Shown here piece by piece: positions 36,897 through 44,603 of a stretch of DNA of 64,000 bases; the stretch's first letter is position 1, and every line of letters starts with the position of its first letter. Source of the DNA: Deltaproteobacteria bacterium (lineage in GTDB: Bacteria; Desulfobacterota; Desulfarculia; Adiutricales; Adiutricaceae); assembly GCA_031273455.1 (NCBI GenBank), contig JAISRZ010000084.1, positions 1 to 64,000 on the forward strand. Direction: 5' to 3'. The notes under the pieces were generated by a model. The model was given only the letters and a program-made list of their open reading frames with translations. It did no database searches and had not been told where the DNA came from. The position numbers and the translations under genes were made by a program.

Positions 36897-37843
36897 CTAA
36901 CCATCCCTCTGGAGAACAATTCGTCAAAATATTTCGCTGTGCGCCTTAAGCCTTCGGGCAACTGGATCTTGGGGGTCCAGCCTAGTTCTTTTTGAGCCAG
37001 ACTGATGTCAGGCCGTCTTTGGCGTGGATCATCCATAGGCAACGGTTTATAAATAATTTTACTTTTTTTACCGATAATATCTTGAACTAATTCAGCTAAT
37101 TCAATAATAGTAAATTCATTTGGATTTCCTATGTTTATAGGACCTGTAAAAGTATCAGATGTATTCATCATCAAAACTAAAGCATCAATTAAATCATCAC
37201 AATAACAAAAACTTCTTGTTTGTTCTCCATTCCCATAAATAGTGATGGGATGGCCTAAAAGAGCTTGCGTAACAAAATTACTGATAACACGACCATCGTC
37301 AGGATCCATTCTAGGACCGTAAGTATTGAATATTCTTACGACTTTTATTTTAATGTTGTAAAAACGGTGAAAATCAAAAAATAGCGTTTCCGCCCCTCGC
37401 TTTCCCTCGTCATAGCAAGCCCTGACGCCAATGGTATTAACCAAGCCGCGATAGCTTTCAGTTTGGGGGCTAATTTCTGGATCGCCATAAATTTCAGAAG
37501 TGGAAGCCTGGAATATTTTAGCGTTCAATCGGCGAGCCTCTTCTAAAAGGTTAAGAGAACCTAATATTGATGTTTTAAAAGTCCGAATTGGATCTTTTTG
37601 ATACTGAGGAGGGCTTGCAGGGCATGCCAAATTATAAATTTCATCAGCATCAAATTTGATTGGGTCGATTAAATCATGATAAATAAATTTAAAATTAATG
37701 TTATCAATTAAATGTGATATATTTTTCTCTTTACCTGTATATAAATTATCAATTCCAATAATATAATTTCCTAATGACATTAATTTATCACATAAATGTG
37801 AGCCTAAAAAACCTGCTACCCCTGAAATAATTATTTTTTTCAT
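36893..37843 (-). CDS. UDP-glucuronate decarboxylase (UDP-xylose synthase)
   Basis: An extended SDR of 316 residues. It has the Rossmann motif [10 protein letters not shown], the UXS-type stretch [28 protein letters not shown], the catalytic Y-x3-K in [10 protein letters not shown], and [21 protein letters not shown]. These are hallmarks of enzymes converting UDP-glucuronate to UDP-xylose. With ugd it supplies UDP-xylose from UDP-glucose. It is the first clear gene of the operon and lies about 440 nt downstream of a sigma-54-type promoter. Stop overlaps ugd. Confidence 0.93.
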   Translation of the reverse strand: MKKIIISGVAGFLGSHLCDKLMSLGNYIIGIDNLYTGKEKNISHLIDNINFKFIYHDLIDPIKFDADEIYNLACPASPPQYQKDPIRTFKTSILGSLNLLEEARRLNAKIFQASTSEIYGDPEISPQTESYRGLVNTIGVRACYDEGKRGAETLFFDFHRFYNIKIKVVRIFNTYGPRMDPDDGRVISNFVTQALLGHPITIYGNGEQTRSFCYCDDLIDALVLMMNTSDTFTGPINIGNPNEFTIIELAELVQDIIGKKSKIIYKPLPMDDPRQRRPDISLAQKELGWTPKIQLPEGLRRTAKYFDELFSRGMVR

Positions 37844-38276
37844 TTTAAACGATTCTTTTCGAATATATTATTGTATAAACATAAATATTAAAGCATATAA
37901 CAATTTCTTTTAGCCAATTAAAATAATTAATCTTTAAACTAATTTTATATTTTAAAGGAGACCAATCATCACACGATGAAAATATTCTACGACTTATGAA
38001 TGCTAAATATAAGAACGCTATGCACACGGTTAAATTACTGGTGAAGCGCTCAAAAACAACGATATTTTTTTTAATTTTAGACAATAAAACTGAACTTTGG
38101 TGGTTAGATAATTTGAATTTAATGGAAGAAGGATAAAAATTTTGAAATGAATAGGTGAAATTTATAATAATATACAAAATACAGTATATTTTAATATTAT
38201 TTTTTAAATATACAAATACAGAAAAATATTGTTTAAAATAGTATTTATACTTAAGAAATTGGTTGGTTAGAGAATT
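37844..38276 (-). other. Long leader region of the uxs-ugd operon
   Basis: An AT-rich stretch between the sigma-54-type promoter and uxs. A 184-codon frame (37845-38399) covers it and extends upstream through the promoter, with no ribosome site and a composition like noncoding DNA; a shorter internal start could exist, but I see no family. If noncoding, the transcript has a leader of about 440 nt. Confidence 0.4.
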
Positions 38277-38310
38277 AGAGAGAGAGAGCGCACGCATGAA
38301 TCGTGCCAAC
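38277..38310 (-). promoter_or_regulatory. Sigma-54-type promoter followed by (CT)6 tract
   Basis: Minus strand: TTGGCACG-ATTC-ATGCG. GG at 38307-38306 and GC at 38295-38294 keep the diagnostic GG-N10-GC spacing; the -24 box is consensus and the -12 box has two mismatches (TTGCW to ATGCG). The predicted start, about 12 bases beyond the GC, falls in the CT tract at 38288-38277. Confidence 0.6.
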
Positions 38311-38399
38311 TTCATATCAGACAAATTCAGGCAACTTATAAATTGGGAACGCATCCTGGTCGGAATTCTAAGGGCTTGTCTATCTTTATATTTCATCAT

Positions 38400-39021
38400 T
38401 TTTATTAAAATAACGGCCTAAATATCAAGATTAAACATGATAAAGCCGAATAACTACCTTTGAAAACAACCAGTTTTTTGGACTTTTGGCGGAAGCGTCT
38501 GAGATAAAGAAACCTTTGTCCTGAAAAAAAACAAAGTATCAAGATCAGCTTTTTTTACATTACAGGACTTTCATTGGATTGTCAAAAGAAAGATTTTCCC
38601 TTCATCCCGACACGGAGCAACAAGATATAAAAGAGTTTTTCTAACCTCGCGGTCTTTCTCAGTTCTGTTCACATCGATGTCGCCTACTGAGCGCCTACCT
38701 TCCCCAATAGCTTAGGTAGGGAGACAACCATCTAGCCTCGCCAAGCCTCCGACACCACTTCGTTTTTTACCGCGCCACTTAGGTTTTGATAACCGCGAAG
38801 GTGGCTACCAGAGGAGTTTTGAGCTGTCGCCACAGATAAACATCGCCGGATTCATGCCTGAGCCCTCTATGGTTACCGGAGTTCTACGTCTCTTATCCTG
38901 ACTCCAAAATTGACAAGGTCCACTTACCCTTTATGATGACATATAAACAAAACAAAATATAAGCCAGAAGGTAGGGCCTTGACTTCTAGTTCTGTAGATA
39001 GGCTAAGCCTAGCCAGGCGGC
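38400..39021. other. Noncoding stretch between the sugar operon and the SGNH hydrolase gene
   Basis: About 620 bases without a supportable gene, AT-rich at the left and balanced at the right. No clear terminator for the minus-strand gene upstream was seen, and no repeats. Confidence 0.5.
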
Positions 39022-39669
39022 TTATGGCTCCGCGTCTAAGGGTCTATCTAGGTGATTCACGCCTTCAGGCAGATACGGTTTCAGGGTCGCGAGCCAGACC
39101 TGATAGGCCAAAGGGGTTATATGGACCCCATCATAGGTCAAAGCTTGGGGTAATTCCCCGTCTGGCCCAACTAAGGGGGTGAAGAGGTCAATAAAGGGTA
39201 ACCCTTTTTTTCCAGCCGCCTTAGCCAACTCGGTATTGACCACCCTTATGTACGCGTTAGATAAACGATGGGGTCGGTGGCTAAAGTAAGACTCCCGAAC
39301 CGGGATTAAGGAGCAAACGTAGATCTTAACTTTAGGAATCTTTTCTGTCAGCTCGGCCCAGATCCGCTCATGCCTTTGGACAATATCCTCGGCGGAAAAG
39401 TTATTCCCCAGATCATTAATCCCCACTTGGAGATAAATCCGGTCTGGGTTTAACTTGACCACTTCGTCCAAACGACCCCAAAGGCTCATGGTGGTGTCCC
39501 CGACCACCCCCAGGTTAAAGACCTTAGCCTTAGTGGCGATTTGGACGAACTTATCGCCCCCAAAAGTTAGACTATCGCCTAAAAGGACCAAAGTCTCGCC
39601 GTAACCTATAGCTGGGGAAACGACTAAGGTCATTAGAAAGAGCGCGAGGCTAAATGCCCAGACCTTCAT
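39022..39669 (-). CDS. Secreted SGNH/GDSL-type hydrolase
   Basis: A 215-residue exported esterase/acetylhydrolase-like protein. ATG 39669 is chosen because GGAGTGG lies just upstream and the signal peptide (MKVWAFSLALFLMTLVVSPAIGYG) then starts at once; a longer frame to 39720 has no site. Block I LLGDSLTFGG holds the nucleophile serine, block II the glycine in NLGVVGDTT, block III the asparagine in GINDLGNN, and block V DGVHITPLAYQVW the Asp-His pair. It may deacylate envelope polysaccharide or lipids. It overlaps the preceding permease gene by 20 nt. Confidence 0.88.
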   Translation of the reverse strand: MKVWAFSLALFLMTLVVSPAIGYGETLVLLGDSLTFGGDKFVQIATKAKVFNLGVVGDTTMSLWGRLDEVVKLNPDRIYLQVGINDLGNNFSAEDIVQRHERIWAELTEKIPKVKIYVCSLIPVRESYFSHRPHRLSNAYIRVVNTELAKAAGKKGLPFIDLFTPLVGPDGELPQALTYDGVHITPLAYQVWLATLKPYLPEGVNHLDRPLDAEP

Positions 39670-40765
39670 TAAACCACTCCACTCCTCGCTTATAGCCATT
39701 CCCCCGACTATCACGGCCATTTATCTCACGACCATTGCCATTCTTCCCGTCTTTTAGCCTAATCTGGGAAAAGAAGAAGACCGAGATGGGCACCCCTAAG
39801 AGCATGCCCCAGATCCCCATAAGGCTATGGGCGATGTAGAGAATCATTAGGGTGATGACCGGGTTTAGCTTCATGACCGCTGAGACGATCCTGGGGTTTA
39901 AGACGTAAGCCTCTAAGGCGTGGATAAAGACGATTAAACCCAAAACCTCCATAACCATCTTAGTTCCGCCCACGTTGACGGCCACTAAGGCTATGGGGAC
40001 CGAGGACATTAAAACCCCTAAAACCGGCACTAACCCACAGCAAAAGACAATGATGCTTAATAAGGCCGTGGTTCCGGTGCCGATAATGGTTAACCCAATG
40101 TAGGTCAAAAAGGTGTTGATGGTGGAGATATAGATCTGGGCCCGAAAATTCTCGCCCACCACCTGGGCGAATTTAATGACGTTGGTGGCCGTCTCCTCGT
40201 AAATCACCTGGACTTTAGTGTACCTTAACCGCCTAACTTTCTGGATTAGATCCGGTAAGTCCAGCATGATGAGAAAACTAAAGAGCATGGCGATAAAGAA
40301 CCAGGATAAGTACTTCCAAGCCATGCCCAAAGTCGATCGGCCAAACTTTAAGCCTAAGCTGGTTAAAGCCTCTGGGGTGATGGTGGCCCGGACCTGGTCG
40401 ATCCCGGATTTAAAGTAGGGGTAAGACTCGGTCAGTTGGTCCAAAGAGGCGTTAACCCCGGCTAAGATGACCGGGAGCGACTCCATGAAGTGCTTGGCCT
40501 CAGTTAAGATCCGGGGGAAAATGAAGCGCAAGAACCAAACCACCAGACAGAAAAACACCACATAGATAACAAAGACAAAAAACTTACGCCGACTTTTAGT
40601 GACCCGATGGAAGTTTTTAGACAGACTGTGGGTGATAAAACTCATAATAAAAGTTATGAATATCAGCCCAAACATAGCCCGCATCAGATAAAGAAGGGCG
40701 AAAAAAAAGATCCAGATAAGGATAACCCGATTGACTCGGGCGAATTCATTGACGCTAAAAGCCAT
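39650..40765 (-). CDS. AI-2E family (UPF0118/PerM) transporter
   Basis: A 371-residue polytopic protein. Two N-terminal helices, a soluble segment (about 80-140, including LTESYPYFKSGIDQVRATI), then helices with the family landmarks IYISTINTFLTYIGL, PVLGVLMSSVPIALVAV and LEAYVLNPRIVSAVMKLNPVITLMILY. The family includes AI-2 exporters and Na+/H+ antiporters; the substrate is unknown here. The C-terminus has a short Asn/Gly/Arg-rich tail. It probably forms an operon with the downstream hydrolase. Confidence 0.9.
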   Translation of the reverse strand: MAFSVNEFARVNRVILIWIFFFALLYLMRAMFGLIFITFIMSFITHSLSKNFHRVTKSRRKFFVFVIYVVFFCLVVWFLRFIFPRILTEAKHFMESLPVILAGVNASLDQLTESYPYFKSGIDQVRATITPEALTSLGLKFGRSTLGMAWKYLSWFFIAMLFSFLIMLDLPDLIQKVRRLRYTKVQVIYEETATNVIKFAQVVGENFRAQIYISTINTFLTYIGLTIIGTGTTALLSIIVFCCGLVPVLGVLMSSVPIALVAVNVGGTKMVMEVLGLIVFIHALEAYVLNPRIVSAVMKLNPVITLMILYIAHSLMGIWGMLLGVPISVFFFSQIRLKDGKNGNGREINGRDSRGNGYKRGVEWFNEGLGI

Positions 40766-40786
40766 GGTCTTTCCAATAAGGAGGTG

Positions 40787-40819
40787 GCCGCTAAGGAGGG
40801 GTTACCCCTCCTTAGCGGC
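40787..40819. terminator. 15-bp perfect hairpin between genes
   Basis: GCCGCTAAGGAGGGG and its complement around TTA, lying between the unknown 124-residue gene and the AI-2E gene. No T-run follows on the minus strand, so it may be a processing or stabilising hairpin rather than a strong terminator. Its arm contains GGAGG, which would mask a Shine-Dalgarno-like sequence. Confidence 0.5.
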
Positions 40820-40857
40820 TAAGAGTATTTGGACTAAAGGACTTTAAGGATAGGTTA

Positions 40858-41232
40858 TTAGATAACCCGATTGATGACCACGCCCACCGAGGCTTGGTCG
40901 GCTATCTGGGCCACCTGCCCCAGAGCGTTGTAGTTCTGGGGCAGATAATCCCCGGCGTGATAGCTTTTCTGGGCGTCGGCCAAGGAACTGTAGTTCTGCT
41001 TGGTGAGATCCGGGATATGGCCATTTAAGTGCCGCCCCACGGAGACCGGGGCGATCTGGGGAGACAGGTAGGTGGTCCTTTGCATGGGCCCCACCGAGTT
41101 GTGGGCCATGGCTTGGGCTTCGCTGCGGGTTAAAAGCTGCGAGACGTTGGTTCTCTCCGAGTGCTGAGCCGTCTTGTAAGTCGCCGCCGCCGCGATGGAG
41201 GAGAGATTGCCTCGATTGACCGGGCCGATCAT
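40858..41232 (-). CDS. Protein of unknown function, 124 residues
   Basis: A small gene with a strong ribosome site (AAGGAGG about seven bases before ATG) immediately after the OmpA-type gene, 12 nt away, so it is probably co-transcribed. The protein lacks a signal peptide and membrane segments, is rich in Gln, Asn, Ser and Ala, and has no cysteine. Motifs such as SQLLTRSEAQAMAHNSVGPMQ and ADQASVGVVINRVI do not match a family I know. Composition resembles small secreted or appendage-associated proteins, but this is only an impression. Confidence 0.6.
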   Translation of the reverse strand: MIGPVNRGNLSSIAAAATYKTAQHSERTNVSQLLTRSEAQAMAHNSVGPMQRTTYLSPQIAPVSVGRHLNGHIPDLTKQNYSSLADAQKSYHAGDYLPQNYNALGQVAQIADQASVGVVINRVI

Positions 41233-41244
41233 AAAGCTCCCTCC

Positions 41245-43191
41245 TTACTTGGGAATATCGCCCACGTGGAACTCCACGCGGCGGTTTTTGGCCCGGTTCT
41301 CTTCCGTGTCATTGGGGGCGATAGGCCGGGTCTTGCCAAAAGAGACGACTTTCAGTTTTTCCGCTGGGGCCCCGAATTTAACCAGTAAATCCCGAACCGC
41401 CTCAGCCCGACGGCGACCTAACTCCATATTGTAGGTGTCCGTCCCCTTGTCGTCCGTATGGCCAGCGATGACCACCTCGGACAGTTGGGGGTTCTTAATG
41501 AGGATCTCCGCCGCGGCTTTTAGCCGCGGCTGGAAGGAGTATTTAACCTCAGCTTTGTCAAAGTCGAAAAACTGGGAAAAAGCGGCGATCCAACAACCGC
41601 GCCCATCCACCGGGGCTCCACGGGGGGTGTTGGGGCATTGGTCGCGCTCATCGCAGACCCCGTCCGCGTCACTGTCCCGGCAAGGGGGCAAATCTCGCGG
41701 TCCGAAGATGAGGGACATCATCCTCTCAAACTCGGTCTCGCTATCTAGTATAGTACAGATATCCCAAGCCTCGCCACCCCCGGCTTTAGCCACGTCCTCG
41801 GCCAGTTTGGCCGCGCCTTTGGCGTGGGAGACGTAAAAGGCGTAAACCCTAGTGTCTTGGCCATATTTCTGGCGAATAGATCTGGCTTTCCCCACCGGAT
41901 CGCCTGGATCCGCCGTTTCCTCAAAGTCCGAGACCATGAAGATAGCCCGGGGGTTAGTCATGGCCGCCAATTCCGCCTCGGTGGCGTTTAGAGCTGAGCC
42001 AAAGGGCGAAATGGAGTCGGCCGCGTACAACCGCTCAATAGCCGTCTCTAACCCACCTCGGTCATAGGTCTGGGGCCCAAAGTATAAAGTGGTGTAATCC
42101 TTCCTCGTCCAAGCCCGTTTATAGCCAAAGACCCTTAAAGCCGCCATATAGGGGTGACTGGGGATCCTTTGGTTCATTTTTCTCAAAAGAGTGGTGGCCG
42201 CTTCCTCTTTAACTAACCGACCTGAGCAAGGGGACAGATCCCGCATGCTGGAGGACAGATCCGAAAGAATGACAAACCCTTGAATCTTCATGGGGCCAGT
42301 GGGTTTAGCCGGAATAATGGTGGCCCCACTCGAAGAAGTGGTTAAAGGAAGCTCCGCGCTCGCCTGAGGGTCTTGGCCTAAGACCGGGGTGTTCGAGGGG
42401 ATGGAATCGTCCCCAACCCTAGTCGGCGGTTTGGCTGGCGTGGGGGTCACGGCGACCGGGGCTGGCTCCGGGATTGGCGGCGGAGCGACCGGGGTTGGAG
42501 TTTGAGCTGGAGCTTGAGCGGTTGACTGACTAGGCGCGGCTCCGCCGCGCGGAGCTCCCCAGTTATTGTCAGACTCATTCGGCGGCGGCCAATCAGCCGG
42601 GTTAGTGTTCCCGGTCACCGGCGGGGTTTCTTTCTGAACTGGCCAATACTCTTGATTGGTGGCCGGAGAGCCTGGGGTTGGTTGGGCTGGTTGAGTTGGC
42701 TGAGCCGCTTGGGTTGTCGCGGCTGGGGGCGTAGCCCCAACCGCCGGGCTGTCCGCTCGGGCTGGAGAGCTGGGAGCCGCGTTCGCCTGGACTTGGCCTT
42801 CTTTACGGACAAAATACTCTTTAATGAGTTTTTGGCTCTTCAAGGCTTCCGCCGCGGCTTTAGCCTCATTGGCGGTGTCAAAGGGGCCCATGTAGACGCG
42901 GTAGCGTAAACCCGCGCCCGGGACCTCTTCCGCTCTTTGGAAAGAGGGCACGCCTTGGGCCATGAGATTATCCGCCTCAGTCCGAGCCGCGCTTTCCGTG
43001 GCTAAGGACATGATCTGGGCCACGTATTTTTCTTGAGCCAGAGCCTTATCTGAGAAGGTTAGGCCTAATAAGACTAGGACTAAAAAGAAAAAGAGTTGTT
43101 TAAGGGAAACGCCGCTAACCCCAAAACCCCATAGACCCCAACGACCCAGCGCCAACCTATTATCGCCCATAACCCCAGAACCTGTGACCAT
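41245..43191 (-). CDS. Envelope protein with SPOR, VWA-like and OmpA domains
   Basis: A 648-residue exported protein. A signal segment (about residues 30-52, ending ALAQ) precedes an SPOR-like region (YVAQIMSLATESAARTEAD through YRVYMGPFDTANEAKAAAEAL, about 55-120), a Pro/Ala/Gln/Thr-rich linker (125-300), a von Willebrand A-like domain starting GFVILSDLSSSM with the MIDAS D-x-S-x-S (about 310-490), a calcium-type segment CRDSDADGVCDERDQCPNTPRG (about 505-530) and an OmpA C-terminal domain (FDFDKAEVKYSF, VIAGHTDDKGTDTYNMELGRRRAEAV, RAKNRRVEFHV). Two peptidoglycan-binding modules flank an adhesive domain. Start ATG 43191 is uncertain; a second ATG is 21 nt inside. Confidence 0.88.
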   Translation of the reverse strand: MVTGSGVMGDNRLALGRWGLWGFGVSGVSLKQLFFFLVLVLLGLTFSDKALAQEKYVAQIMSLATESAARTEADNLMAQGVPSFQRAEEVPGAGLRYRVYMGPFDTANEAKAAAEALKSQKLIKEYFVRKEGQVQANAAPSSPARADSPAVGATPPAATTQAAQPTQPAQPTPGSPATNQEYWPVQKETPPVTGNTNPADWPPPNESDNNWGAPRGGAAPSQSTAQAPAQTPTPVAPPPIPEPAPVAVTPTPAKPPTRVGDDSIPSNTPVLGQDPQASAELPLTTSSSGATIIPAKPTGPMKIQGFVILSDLSSSMRDLSPCSGRLVKEEAATTLLRKMNQRIPSHPYMAALRVFGYKRAWTRKDYTTLYFGPQTYDRGGLETAIERLYAADSISPFGSALNATEAELAAMTNPRAIFMVSDFEETADPGDPVGKARSIRQKYGQDTRVYAFYVSHAKGAAKLAEDVAKAGGGEAWDICTILDSETEFERMMSLIFGPRDLPPCRDSDADGVCDERDQCPNTPRGAPVDGRGCWIAAFSQFFDFDKAEVKYSFQPRLKAAAEILIKNPQLSEVVIAGHTDDKGTDTYNMELGRRRAEAVRDLLVKFGAPAEKLKVVSFGKTRPIAPNDTEENRAKNRRVEFHVGDIPK

Positions 43192-43446
43192 CCGTGGCCG
43201 AAATAGCCATGATCAAAAAAAGGGAGCCTTAAGCTCCCCGCCAATAAGCCCAATCGCCGCTTTAGATAGAGCCAAGAGAAACAAATTTGTTAACCAAAAA
43301 TATGGAAAATCCCTTGACCAAAAAGCGAGGATCCCAAAGAAGAAAGCCAACCAGAATTTTTCCCTAAAAGAGGAAAAAGGCCAGCTAGGCGGTGAACAGT
43401 TATACAGTCTTTATAAAGAAAAAACAAGGGAACCAAAGTGATTTTG

Positions 43447-43475
43447 ATTATATCTCAAAACTACCTGTCTGTCCA
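43447..43475 (-). promoter_or_regulatory. Sigma-70 promoter of the SPOR-VWA-OmpA gene
   Basis: Minus strand TGGACA, a 17-nt spacer and TATAAT; the leader to the gene would be about 250 nt. Confidence 0.6.
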
Positions 43476-43698
43476 GAAATTTAAACAAAAAGCGGTAGTT
43501 TGGCCTTAGCGAAGGAGGTTTCTAAGCGGCAAGCTTAATGTCAATTGAAGCGATAATTTTCTTTAATCTGTAATTTCAAATTTTATTTTACTTAATAACG
43601 CTGTTTAAGTCTATAAATAGTTGTATTAATTTTATTATATATTTTTTAAGTTTTTTAATATTGTTTTATCGCAATAATAAAGCGTATTGTCTGTTTTT

Positions 43699-44205
43699 AA
43701 AGGAAGTGAGCCGTTTGCGATGGCGGAAAAGAGATCTTGTTCTTAAAGGATGTAAGCCCCTTGGCGGTCGCGGAAAAGCGACATGGTTCTTAAAGGAAGT
43801 GAGCCGCTTGGACCCCTTGGCGGTCGCGGAAAAGCGACTGGGTTCTCAAATAAAGTGAGCCACTTGGACCGCTTGACGGCGGCGGTAGAGCTACTGGGTT
43901 CTCAAATGAAGTGAGCCACTTGGACCGCTTGACGACGGAGGTAGAGCGACTGGGTTCTCAAATGAAGTAAGCCACTTGGACCGCTTGACGGCGGAGGAAA
44001 AGCGACTAAGTTCTCAAATGAAGTGAGCCACTTGGACCACTTGGCGGTCGCGGAAAAACGACTGGGTTCTCAAATGAAGTGAGCCACTTGGACCGCTTGA
44101 CGGCGGAGGTAAAGCGACTGGGTTCTCAAATGAAGTAAGCCACTTGGACGGTCGCGGAAAAGCGACCTGGTTCTTAAAGAAAGTGAGCCGCTTGGCAGTT
44201 CTTGG
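43699..44205. repeat. Tandem array of 56-bp units, nine copies
   Basis: Units of the form AAATGAAGTGAGCCACTTGG... ending GCGACTGGGTTCTC start at 43699, 43745, 43792, 43848, 43904, 43960, 44016, 44072, 44128 and 44176 (partial). Central copies are exactly 56 bases; flanking copies of 46-48 bases lack an internal GGACCGCTT-like segment. Several units contain the hairpin GGTCGC-ggaaaa-GCGACC. Confidence 0.9.
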
Positions 44206-44603
44206 TCCCTAAAGTCTAAAGATCCACCAAGAAAATTAATTGAGGTAAAGTTGAATCTAACGCGCCCGCAAAGACCTTTGTTTTTGAGATTAACCATCAT
44301 AAATATCTAATAATTTCCGCATGTTACCTTTTAGTTGTCAATCTTTTAACCTTTTCTCCCAAGGGCTCTTTTGGGGGTTGAGACGCGTATTTTGTTGAAG
44401 CCAGGGGAAAAAAATACAATATCTATGGACAACCGGAAAATTTTAGTCTATATTTGTCTCAAATTTTCCACCTTTGTCTTTTGAGTATCTTCTTTTCAAA
44501 ACTCGTAAATCTTTATGTAAAAATAATATAACGCGCTAAATAGGATTGTATAGATTACTATAGACGACAAATTATCAGTATCGTTAGGAGGTTAGAGAAA
44601 GGT

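Larger units (their letters stand above)
43192..44603. other. Noncoding stretch with a promoter and a 56-bp tandem array
   Basis: Between divergent genes. It holds the minus-strand promoter at 43447-43475, an AT-rich patch (43540-43670), the 56-bp array (43699-44200) and a moderately AT-rich leader to the helicase gene. An 85-codon plus frame at 43184-43441 overlaps the start of the minus gene, lies over its leader and lacks a ribosome site. Confidence 0.6.

Noticed and set aside
37845-38399. 184-codon minus-strand gene upstream of uxs
   Set aside because: Its start lies upstream of the sigma-54-type promoter and CT tract, no ribosome site is visible, composition is that of the AT-rich leader, and no family is recognised.
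43184-43441. 85-codon plus-strand gene
   Set aside because: It overlaps the start of the SPOR-VWA-OmpA gene and its promoter region, with no ribosome site.
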